Of a stretch of 64,000 nt of DNA, positions 52,259-59,027 are shown piece after piece. The DNA comes from Mesorhizobium sp. B2-3-4 (GTDB taxonomy: Bacteria; Pseudomonadota; Alphaproteobacteria; Rhizobiales; Rhizobiaceae). A model generated the notes under the pieces. The model did not search any database. It had not been told where the DNA came from and saw only the letters and a list, made by a program, of their open reading frames with translations. The position numbers were made by a program, and so were the translations under genes. How positions within the stretch are numbered: position 1 is the stretch's first letter; every line of letters begins with the position of its first letter. Location: NCBI RefSeq assembly GCF_006442315.1, contig NZ_VFVY01000016.1, positions 1 through 64,000 of the forward strand. Reading direction: 5' to 3'.

Positions 52259-52391
52259 CTTTGTACTCTCGCGCAATTTATGCGGAGTTTCAAGCATTCA
52301 CAATCGAGCGGGCAGGCATAGCTGATGGCCAGGGCCCAAGCAGACGGCCAGTGAACAGGCCGCCTCGAGCGGCGGACAAGTGGAGACCGAC

Positions 52392-53435
52392 ATGAACGAC
52401 GAATTGGTTCTGGTGACCGGCGGCTCCGGCTTCATCGCCTCGCATTGCATGCTGAAGCTGCTCGAGGCCGGCTACCGGGTGCGCACCACGGTGCGGTCGC
52501 TGAGCCGTGAGGCCGAGGTGCGCGCGATGCTGCGGGAAGGCGGCGCCGAGCCTGGCGAGCGGCTGTCCTTCGCCGAGGCGGATCTGACCTCGGACGCCGG
52601 CTGGGCGGAGGCGGTGAAGGGCTGTGCCTTTGTGATGCATGGCGCTTCGCCCACGCCTTCCGGCAGCCAGACGCGCGAGGAGGACTGGGTGAGGCCGGCC
52701 GTCGACGGCGTGCTCCGGGTGCTGCGCGCCGCGCGCGACGCCGGCGTCAGGCGCGTGGTGCTGACGTCGGCCATAGGCGCTGTCGCCATGGGCCACGGGC
52801 CTCGGACGCAACCGTTCAACGAGGCCGACTGGACCGATCTTTCGGGCTACGTGCCGGCCTACCAGAAGTCGAAGACGCTGTCTGAACGCGCCGCCTGGGA
52901 TTTCATCGCCAGGGAAGGGCGCGGCCTCGAACTTTCCGCCGTCAATCCGGTCGCGGTGCTCGGGCCGGTCCTGGCTCCCGACTATTCGCATTCGATCGGG
53001 CTGATCAAGCGGCTGATGGATGGCATGCCCGGCTGTCCCAAGGTCAATTCCGGCTATGTCGACGTGCGCGACCTGGCGGATTTGCACCTGTTGGCGATGA
53101 CCAGTCCGGCGGCGAAGGGCGAGCGCTTCATCGGCATTTCCGGCCACAGCCTGTGGATGGCTGATGTCGCCAAGGTGTTGCGGCGCAGGATGGGCGCCGC
53201 GGCAGCCAAGGTGCCGACCCGTGAAATCCCCAATTGGGTGATCCGCCTGCTGGCGCTGCGCGGCGATCCAACGATCAGGATGCTCGCCAGGCATCTCGGC
53301 GTGACGATGGACGCCACCAGCGAAAAAGCGGCGCGCCTGCTCGGCTGGACGCCGCGTCCGGCGGAGGAAGCGATCGTCGCCACGGCCGAGAGCCTGCTGC
53401 GGCTGGGCCTGGTGGGCGGCTCGAAAGCAGCATAG
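52392..53435 (+). CDS. NAD-dependent epimerase/dehydratase (dihydroflavonol reductase-like)
   Basis: A 347-residue extended SDR: VTGGSGFIASHCMLKLLEAG at the N-terminus, the substrate-binding VLTSAIGAVAMG, and the active site Y-Q-K-S-K (YQKSKTLSERAAW). The fold and YQKSK motif resemble dihydroflavonol-4-reductase and cinnamyl aldehyde-type reductases. NAD(P)-dependent reduction of a ketone or aldehyde is likely. GGAG before the ATG at 52392 supports the start. Divergent from the AraC regulator gene. Confidence 0.93.
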   Translation: MNDELVLVTGGSGFIASHCMLKLLEAGYRVRTTVRSLSREAEVRAMLREGGAEPGERLSFAEADLTSDAGWAEAVKGCAFVMHGASPTPSGSQTREEDWVRPAVDGVLRVLRAARDAGVRRVVLTSAIGAVAMGHGPRTQPFNEADWTDLSGYVPAYQKSKTLSERAAWDFIAREGRGLELSAVNPVAVLGPVLAPDYSHSIGLIKRLMDGMPGCPKVNSGYVDVRDLADLHLLAMTSPAAKGERFIGISGHSLWMADVAKVLRRRMGAAAAKVPTREIPNWVIRLLALRGDPTIRMLARHLGVTMDATSEKAARLLGWTPRPAEEAIVATAESLLRLGLVGGSKAA

Positions 53436-53529
53436 GCCAAGCGGCGGGCGGCAGGCGGGTGACCGGGGCAGGCGGGTCGGGTCCGGTTGCGAAATGCTGG
53501 CCGTCCATCACGCTCCCGGTGACCCCATA

Positions 53530-53745
53530 TTACTCGATGGTGAAGCCCTTCGTCGTCAGCTGGTACAGCGTGTAGTGGCATTGGCCGCCCAGGCAGATGC
53601 AGCCGCTGCCGCACGACGTATTGTCTTTCTTGCCCGCACAAGGGTTGATCGAGGCGAGAACGGTATCGAGGGGATAGTAGTTCTTGCCCTTGCGCGTCTG
53701 GACAAGATCCTTGTCGATCGACCGGGCGTTGTCTTTGCGTGCCAT
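53530..53745 (-). CDS. Small Cys-rich protein
   Basis: A 71-residue protein whose C-terminal half has five Cys residues in a tight pattern: NPCAGKKDNTSCGSGCICLGG, then QCHYTLY. This resembles a disulfide knot. The N-terminal half is charged (KDNARSIDKDLVQTRKGKNYY) without a signal peptide, so it may be cytosolic, may be a leader-core precursor, or may bind a metal. GGAGG eight bases before the ATG is a strong ribosome site. It starts 18 bases downstream of the lipoprotein gene stop, so it is probably co-transcribed. Function unknown. Confidence 0.78.
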   Translation of the reverse strand: MARKDNARSIDKDLVQTRKGKNYYPLDTVLASINPCAGKKDNTSCGSGCICLGGQCHYTLYQLTTKGFTIE

Positions 53746-53763
53746 GTCTTTTCCTCCGTGAGC

Positions 53764-54618
53764 CTACCGGCCCTGACTGAGCAGTGACGATGCGACCGCT
53801 CCGCCCGTGAGGGCGGCGTCGTGCTGAACCTGTGCCTGGATCGCCAGTTCGGCGGGGCCGGCCGGGCTGGCGTGTTTTGCCAGAGGGCCGAGCGTGATGA
53901 CGACCGTGCTTGTTTTCATCCGCGTGGCGCTCAGGAAGTTGCCGCTCGGATTGGCGGTGAAGCGCGTGAGCTTCCATGTCGGCGTCATGTTCGCGCTGAC
54001 CGAAGCCACGAAGGTGAGAGTCTCCTGGAAGGTGCTGAACTGCGGATAGTCGATCGTCTTGGTGGTGGCCTCGTGTCCGCCCGCGATCGTCGCCTTGTCG
54101 TAGATGAACTGGTCGATATCGAGGTCGCTTTCGACCGTCACACCATCGGCCAGCGCGCTGCAATCGAGCTTGCCGTTTGCCCTTCGCGTCAGGACGGCCT
54201 CGGCAAGGAGCGTCTTGTTTTCGAGCGTGAAGGTGATGGCCTCGTTGCGGGTGGCATGCGCCGAAGCGGTGCCTCCCGCGCCAAGGGTGAACGTCTTCGA
54301 AACGCCGAAAGGATCGGAGTAGGACAAACCTGGACTGATGCTCGACTGCTCGTCCCAGACAAGATTGAGAGAGATCGTGGTTCCCCACGTCGCCATCCAC
54401 GGCACACTTCCAGTATTGACGGCGTCATATATGCCCTTCGTGATCTCGCATCGAATATTCGCGATCACATTGCTTTCAATCTTGCCGTTTCGCGACCGGC
54501 CGTTCTGGTCGATCGCATTGGCGTAGAACAGTTCTTTTTGAGGCGCATAGAGGCCGCAACTGGAAAGTAAAAGGCAAGCCGCCGCCGAAAAACGGCGTGC
54601 AGTCAACAGATATCTCAA
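53764..54618 (-). CDS. Lipoprotein of unknown function, partner of the Cys-rich protein gene
   Basis: A 284-residue lipoprotein. The best start is TTG at 54618 (MRYLLTARRFSAAACLLLSSC), because GGGGGA lies 6 bases upstream and the product has a normal lipoprotein signal with the lipobox LSSC. The TTG at 54657 would give an implausible WWW-containing signal. The mature part is beta-rich (TFTLGAGGTASAHATRNEAITFTLENKTLL) with one more Cys region (KLDCSALADG). It resembles no family I know. An AT-rich promoter with TATAAT lies upstream. Confidence 0.78.
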   Translation of the reverse strand: MRYLLTARRFSAAACLLLSSCGLYAPQKELFYANAIDQNGRSRNGKIESNVIANIRCEITKGIYDAVNTGSVPWMATWGTTISLNLVWDEQSSISPGLSYSDPFGVSKTFTLGAGGTASAHATRNEAITFTLENKTLLAEAVLTRRANGKLDCSALADGVTVESDLDIDQFIYDKATIAGGHEATTKTIDYPQFSTFQETLTFVASVSANMTPTWKLTRFTANPSGNFLSATRMKTSTVVITLGPLAKHASPAGPAELAIQAQVQHDAALTGGAVASSLLSQGR

Positions 54619-54675
54619 TGTGATCCCCCACCACCAGAGATTATGGAAATTAGCCAATTTCTACTGTGCTAATAC

Positions 54676-54681
54676 ATTATA
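54676..54681 (-). promoter_or_regulatory. -10 box for the lipoprotein operon
   Basis: TATAAT, read on the minus strand, lies about 58 bases before the lipoprotein start in the most AT-rich stretch of the area (54655-54720). No good -35 match is found at the usual distance. Confidence 0.4.
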
Positions 54682-54776
54682 CAAATCGTTGCTTATGTAG
54701 AATACGATCAAGAAAAAGTGATTAGGTTGCGTTCAGATGCCTGTGGGAAGCGGGCTTCTCTTCCAAGGAATGCGGG

Positions 54777-55688
54777 TCAGTTTCCTGCCCTGGCGCCAGC
54801 CCAGTCGGTCGCGATCTCGGCGAACAGCCAATCACGGAACGCCCTGACCTTTTTCTGGCGCAACGCGCCTTCGGGATAGACGACGTAGTAGCGCGCGGCT
54901 GACTTCAGCGCGAGGTCGAAGGGCCGCACCAGCCGCCCGGATGCGAGATCGGCCGAGACCAGTGCGCTGCGGCCGAGCAGCACGCCTTCACCATGCACCG
55001 CCGCCTCGACGGCGAAGGTGGCGGAATCGAAGCGCACGCCGCGTTTGGGATCGATGTCGGTGACGCCGGCCTGTTCGAGCCATGCCGCCCAGTCGATGCG
55101 GAAGGCGTCGTGGATCAACTTGTGATGCCTCAGATCTCCGGGCTGCCGCAGTGGATGGTCGCCTGTCAGAAGTTCGGGGCTGCAGACGGGGAAAACCTCC
55201 TCGTCGGCGAGGAATTCCGCCGTCACGCCGGCGTAGCCGCCCCGGCCGTAGCGGATGGCAATGTCGATGCCATCGCTGACGAAATCGGCCAGCACGCCCG
55301 AGGTGGCCAGCCGCACGTCGATATCGGCATTGGCGCGGTGGAAGCGATGCAGCCTCGGCACCAGCCAGCGGCCGGCGAAACCGTCCGACGTGCTGACGTT
55401 CAGGATGCGTGTCGAGCGGTCGGGCGTGGCGGCGATGGTGGCGGCGGCGATCTGGTCCAGCGCCTTGCCGACCTCCGTCGCATAGGTCGCGCCGACAGCG
55501 GTGAGGCGCACGGAGCGCGTGCCGCGGTCGAAAAGCTGGATGCCCAGCCTGTCCTCGATGTTGCGGATGGCACGGCTGACGGCGCCATGGGTGACGTTGA
55601 GCTCTTCGGCTGCCCTGGAGAAGCTCAAATGCCTGGCGGCGGCGTCGAAGGCGGGCAAAGCGGTGAGGGGCGGCAATCTGCGAGGCAT
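54777..55688 (-). CDS. LysR-family regulator, GcvA type
   Basis: A 303-residue protein from the ATG at 55688 (MPRRLPPLTALPAFDAAARHLSFSRAAEELNVTHGAVSRAIR). The PPLTALPAFDAAARHLSF opening is typical of the GcvA/AmpR subgroup. The ligand domain starts at about residue 90 (ILNVSTSDGFAGRWLVPRL). A longer start at 55727 adds 13 residues. Divergent from the DUF1127-NmrA pair (215 bases), its likely target. Confidence 0.92.
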   Translation of the reverse strand: MPRRLPPLTALPAFDAAARHLSFSRAAEELNVTHGAVSRAIRNIEDRLGIQLFDRGTRSVRLTAVGATYATEVGKALDQIAAATIAATPDRSTRILNVSTSDGFAGRWLVPRLHRFHRANADIDVRLATSGVLADFVSDGIDIAIRYGRGGYAGVTAEFLADEEVFPVCSPELLTGDHPLRQPGDLRHHKLIHDAFRIDWAAWLEQAGVTDIDPKRGVRFDSATFAVEAAVHGEGVLLGRSALVSADLASGRLVRPFDLALKSAARYYVVYPEGALRQKKVRAFRDWLFAEIATDWAGARAGN

Positions 55689-55903
55689 GGCCTTGACCTG
55701 TGAGTGATGCTCACAAATCCTGCACAAAGAGTCGTTTGTCGTCCAGCCCCTGATCCTCCAATATTAAGGCGTACCAAGCGCCCGCACCGGACTTTCCCGC
55801 CCAACGACGCGCTGAATTGACCAGACAAGTGTGAGCAATCGTCATGCTCGCCCGATGGGCGGCACCGGCACGCTTGCGCCTGGCGAACATAAGGAGAAGG
55901 ACA

Positions 55904-56116
55904 ATGAGCTTGACCTATGAGACCTTGACCCCTGGAGCCATCGGCGCCGCCATGCGCGGCCTCGCCAGGCGGAGCGCCGCAGCGTTCGAACGCCATCGCG
56001 CGTTGCGCCGGGTTTCGCGCTTCTCGGATCGCCGCCTGGACGACATCGGCCTGGAGCGTGACTGGGACGGGTCCATCCTTGCCAGCGGAATTCTTGCCAA
56101 TGGGAGGGCGATATGA
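55904..56116 (+). CDS. DUF1127 small protein
   Basis: A 70-residue protein whose C-terminal half (RALRRVSRFSDRRLDDIGL) is the DUF1127 motif: an Arg-rich helix followed by D-x-x-L-x-D-I-G-L. In other alphaproteobacteria DUF1127 proteins bind RNA or affect phosphate and sRNA turnover. AGGAGAAGG before the ATG at 55904 fixes the start; an upstream ATG at 55844 is unsupported. Its stop overlaps the next start as ATGA, so the NmrA-like gene is translationally coupled to it. Confidence 0.88.
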   Translation: MSLTYETLTPGAIGAAMRGLARRSAAAFERHRALRRVSRFSDRRLDDIGLERDWDGSILASGILANGRAI

Positions 56117-57006
56117 CCAGCACGCTGATCATCGGCGCGAGTGGCCTTCTCGGCAGCGAGATGGCCAAGGCCAGCGCCCGCAACGGCGACCAGGTGCATC
56201 TTCTGATGCGGCCGGCAACGGCGGCCAATGAACAGCGGATACGCCCGCTGAAGGACCTCGGCGCCACCATCCATGCCGGCGATCTCGACGACTATGACAG
56301 CCTGGTGCGCGCCGCAGGCTCGGTCGACCGCGTCATCAGCTCGGTGCATGTCGGCTCGGCCAGCGAGATGACGCTGGTACGCGCTGTCAGGGATGCCGGG
56401 GTCTCGCGCTATGTGCCGTCCGCCGGCTTCGGCCTCGACTTTGCCGCCGCGGCACCCGGCTCGATCGAACCTCTGGACATCAAGCGGGCCGTCTTCGACG
56501 CGGTCAGGGAGGCCGATCTGCCCTATACTGTGATCTACACCAACGGTTTCTTCTCGACCTGGGTGGCGACGCTGGGCGACCTGACGCGTTTCGGCTCGTC
56601 GCCCCTGCCGCCCGACGAGGTGACGCTCTATGGCGAGGGCAATGTGCCGGCGACCTTCGTCAGCGAGAAGGACATCGCGGCGGTCACTCTGCGCGCGCTG
56701 GAGGATCCCAAAGCTGCGCGCACAGAAATCCGCATCGCGCAAAACAGGATCACGCAGAGTGCGATGATCGAGCTGTGGCGCCGGGTGAGCGGCCGCTCGC
56801 CGCGCGTCAAGCAGATGAGCGCCGACGAGCTGGAGGCGATGATCGCGGCGGTTCCCGGGCTCGGATTGCTGCGGGCCTTCTGGATCCGTGGCGAGACCGC
56901 GCTGGAGACGGACACGCCGGAGGCGGGAAGCCTCTATCGGGACCTCAAGTTCGAGAGCATCGAAAGTGCTTTCGTGGCGATGGCGGCAAAGCGTCCGTCT
57001 GCCTGA
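56113..57006 (+). CDS. NmrA-like NAD(P)-binding protein
   Basis: A 297-residue protein with the Rossmann start TLIIGASGLLGSEMAKAS (GASGxxG variant), LVRAVRDAGVSRYVPSAGFGLD, and YTVIYTNGFFSTW, matching NmrA/isoflavone reductase-like proteins. No SDR YxxxK motif is apparent, as is usual for NmrA members, which sense NADP ratio or reduce isoflavone-like substrates. Overlaps the DUF1127 stop by 4 bases. Confidence 0.9.
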   Translation: MTSTLIIGASGLLGSEMAKASARNGDQVHLLMRPATAANEQRIRPLKDLGATIHAGDLDDYDSLVRAAGSVDRVISSVHVGSASEMTLVRAVRDAGVSRYVPSAGFGLDFAAAAPGSIEPLDIKRAVFDAVREADLPYTVIYTNGFFSTWVATLGDLTRFGSSPLPPDEVTLYGEGNVPATFVSEKDIAAVTLRALEDPKAARTEIRIAQNRITQSAMIELWRRVSGRSPRVKQMSADELEAMIAAVPGLGLLRAFWIRGETALETDTPEAGSLYRDLKFESIESAFVAMAAKRPSA

Positions 57007-57103
57007 GGCATTTTGGCAACAGATCAGGGCAAATGCCGAAAGCCGAGGTCATGGCGGAGCTTGGCTCCACCATGGCTCCCGACCGCTATCTGCGTGAAAA
57101 ACA

Positions 57104-57118
57104 TGATTAAAATAGTCA
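57104..57118. promoter_or_regulatory. Candidate RirA-type iron-responsive operator (TGA-N9-TCA)
   Basis: TGA at 57104-57106, nine AT-rich bases, TCA at 57116-57118, the exact form of the iron-responsive operator bound by RirA in rhizobia. It lies about 82 bases before the leader ORF of the FecI-type sigma gene. Confidence 0.6.
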
Positions 57119-57199
57119 TCTATTAAAGCATCCGCCGGCCGTGGCCGGAAAATCATTCTAACTTGTTGCCATTGCAGGAGAATTTCAGAGGTCATAGGG

Positions 57200-57337
57200 A
57201 TGGAGGTTAACGACTACATCGGCTCACCCATGCGTCCAATGGTTCATCGTCATCCTCGTTTTCTTCTTCCCTTCAGTCTGGTCCGGCCGTCGTCAAACGA
57301 CAGTCCGGACCGGATCTGTCTGGCGAGGGTCGCATGA
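57200..57337 (+). CDS. 45-codon leader ORF overlapping the sigma-factor start
   Basis: ATG at 57200 opens a 45-residue frame (MEVNDYIGSPMRPMVHRHPRF...) whose TGA at 57335-57337 overlaps the ATG of the sigma gene (ATGA). A hairpin-forming dyad (57281-57310) lies inside it. AGGG precedes the ATG only closely, so translation is uncertain. If translated, it would couple sigma synthesis to leader translation. Confidence 0.42.
   Translation: MEVNDYIGSPMRPMVHRHPRFLLPFSLVRPSSNDSPDRICLARVA
57281..57310 (+). promoter_or_regulatory. Hairpin-forming dyad before the ECF sigma gene
   Basis: GTCCGG (57281-57286) pairs with CCGGAC (57305-57310), and inside it GTCGT (57289-57293) pairs with ACGAC (57297-57301) around a CAA loop. 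It is 24 bases before the sigma start codon and inside the leader ORF, close enough to affect ribosome access. There is no T-run. Confidence 0.45.
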
Positions 57338-57837
57338 GGTGGGACCTGCACGGCCTGTTCGTTAGCCATGCACGCGAGATAGACCGCTTCCTGCGCCGCC
57401 GTGGGCACACGGCCGAGACCGCCGCCGACCTGACCCAGGACACATTCGTGCGAGTGATGACAGCCACGCCCGGCGGCAAGGAGGAGAACCCGCGCGCTTA
57501 TCTCTGGCGCATCGCGCGCAACCTTTCGATCGATCTCAAGCGGCGCGAACGCATCGTCGAACATGTGCATCTGCCCGACGATGCGTTGCAGCGGATCGCC
57601 GACAGCGCGCCGTCTCCCGAAGCAATCGTCTATGACCGGCAGAGGCTGGCGATCGTCGAGCAGGCATTGCTGGACTTGCCGGAGCGCACTCGCATCGCCT
57701 TCGAGATGCACCGGCTGGGCGAGAAGACGATGAGCGAAGTCGCCGTCGAACTCGGCCTCTCGACATCGCGGACCTGGACGCTGATCCGCCGCGCCTACCA
57801 GCATCTGCGCGCCCGCCTCAAGGACGATGCGCCGTGA
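57334..57837 (+). CDS. ECF sigma factor, FecI type
   Basis: A 167-residue sigma factor. Region 2 (HAREIDRFLRRRGHTAETAADLTQDTFVRVM) is typical for FecI-like iron-starvation sigmas, and region 4 (LAIVEQALLDLPERTRIAFEMHRLGEKTMSEVAVELGLSTSRTWTLIRRAYQHLR) contains the HTH. GAGGG supports the ATG at 57334. The fecR-like gene and a TonB receptor gene follow on the same strand, so it should direct their transcription when the receptor signals. Confidence 0.93.
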   Translation: MRWDLHGLFVSHAREIDRFLRRRGHTAETAADLTQDTFVRVMTATPGGKEENPRAYLWRIARNLSIDLKRRERIVEHVHLPDDALQRIADSAPSPEAIVYDRQRLAIVEQALLDLPERTRIAFEMHRLGEKTMSEVAVELGLSTSRTWTLIRRAYQHLRARLKDDAP

Positions 57838-57866
57838 CGATCGCGCGACATGATCCGCGCCGGTGC

Positions 57867-57894
57867 AGGAAATCGCGGCCGCCCGTTCGTTTCA
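57867..57894 (+). promoter_or_regulatory. Candidate FecI-type sigma promoter before the fecR-like gene
   Basis: A bipartite element: AGGAAATC at the left end and CCCGTTCGTTTCA at the right end. It matches the element at 58928-58955 in 23 of 28 positions. The right block is identical over 13 bases. It resembles -35 GAAAT / -10 CGTT-type promoters of iron-starvation sigmas. Confidence 0.55.
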
Positions 57895-57948
57895 AACGGC
57901 ATGGGCTCGCAATGGCTTCGCGGGCAAGGGCTTCATCGGGTTTGCGGC

Positions 57949-58908
57949 ATGACTGAGGAGATCGGCGAGGACGACAGGCTGTTCGAGGAGGCGGTTGACC
58001 TGGTCATCCGCCTTCAGAACGAACGCGCCAATCCGGTCGCAGGCGAGCTCATCCAGAGCTGGCGCGCACGCAGTCCCGCGCATGAAGCGGCCTGGGCGGA
58101 GGCGGCCGAGATCCAGGGTATGGCCGGCAAGGTGTTCGAGGACCGCCGCAAGGCCGAAAACGCCGCGACGAGCGTGTCGCGGCGCAAGGTCATTCTCGGC
58201 GGCCTTGGTGGTCTGGCCGTGCTCGGCACCGGCGCCCTCTATGGGCCGCAAGCGCTGCTGTGCCTCAGGGCCGACCAGGTCACCTCGACGGCGGAGTTGC
58301 GCCGTGTGACGCTGTCCGACGGCAGTGTCGTGACGCTCGGCCCCGACAGCGCCATGAGCAGCCATTTCACGCCCGACCTCAGGCAAGTCGAACTGCTGGC
58401 CGGTATGGCTTTCTTCGAAGTCGCCCCCGATGCCGGACGGCCCTTCCAGGTGCGGGTGGAGACGATGACCGCGACGGCGCTGGGCACCGCCTTCGATGTC
58501 AGCCGCGATGCCGGGCTGCTGTCGGTGTCGGTCGCGCATGGCCTTGTCGACGTCACGGCGCAGGGGTGGCCGCCGGCACAGCCGCAGAGGCTTTCCGGCG
58601 GCGACTGGCTGACGCTGGACGACAGCACGCTCGCCGTCGAGCGTGGAACGCGCGATGCCGGACAGATCGCGGCATGGCGGGACGGGCTGATCGTTGCCGA
58701 TCGCGAGACGGTGGCTTCCGTCGTCGCCAGGATCGCGCGCTGGAAGTCAGGTCGCGTGGTGATAGCCGACGCCGGCCTCGGAGCGGGGCGCATCAGCGGT
58801 GTGTTCGACCTGAGCAATCCGATCGGCGCGCTGGAGGCGGTCGTCCAGCCCTATAACGGCAAGGTGCGGCCTATGTCGCCGTGGCTGACGGTCATTTCAT
58901 CGATCTGA
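57949..58908 (+). CDS. FecR-type anti-sigma / sigma regulator
   Basis: A 319-residue protein. The N-terminal cytosolic DUF4880-like part (LFEEAVDLVIRLQNE... HEAAWAEAA) captures the sigma. One membrane helix follows (RRKVILGGLGGLAVLGTGALYG), in a region resembling a Tat motif, then the periplasmic FecR domain (LRRVTLSDGSVVTLGPDSAM, MAFFEVAPDAGRPFQVRVETMTATALGTAFDVS). It relays the signal from the TonB receptor's STN domain. The ATG at 57949 (MTEEIGEDD) is chosen for the family start; no strong ribosome site is visible. Preceded by its own candidate sigma promoter. Confidence 0.93.
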   Translation: MTEEIGEDDRLFEEAVDLVIRLQNERANPVAGELIQSWRARSPAHEAAWAEAAEIQGMAGKVFEDRRKAENAATSVSRRKVILGGLGGLAVLGTGALYGPQALLCLRADQVTSTAELRRVTLSDGSVVTLGPDSAMSSHFTPDLRQVELLAGMAFFEVAPDAGRPFQVRVETMTATALGTAFDVSRDAGLLSVSVAHGLVDVTAQGWPPAQPQRLSGGDWLTLDDSTLAVERGTRDAGQIAAWRDGLIVADRETVASVVARIARWKSGRVVIADAGLGAGRISGVFDLSNPIGALEAVVQPYNGKVRPMSPWLTVISSI

Positions 58909-58927
58909 GAAAATTGGCGGCAAGGGG

Positions 58928-58955
58928 AGAAAATCCCGAACCCCCGTTCGTTTCA
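58928..58955 (+). promoter_or_regulatory. Candidate FecI-type sigma promoter before the TonB receptor gene
   Basis: Same element as at 57867-57894: AGAAAATC and CCCGTTCGTTTCA, with the same spacing, 73 bases before the receptor start codon. It is the expected target of the neighbouring sigma factor. Confidence 0.55.
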
Positions 58956-59027
58956 TGTCACAGGGGTTGCCGTCAGCCGCTGCCAACAGGCCTTCCCTCC
59001 CACAAAATCAAACGGAGCGGCTGAGCC

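Noticed and set aside
54676..54681. A full -35/-10 promoter for the lipoprotein operon
   Set aside because: Only the -10 hexamer is convincing; the best TTGATC lies too far upstream.
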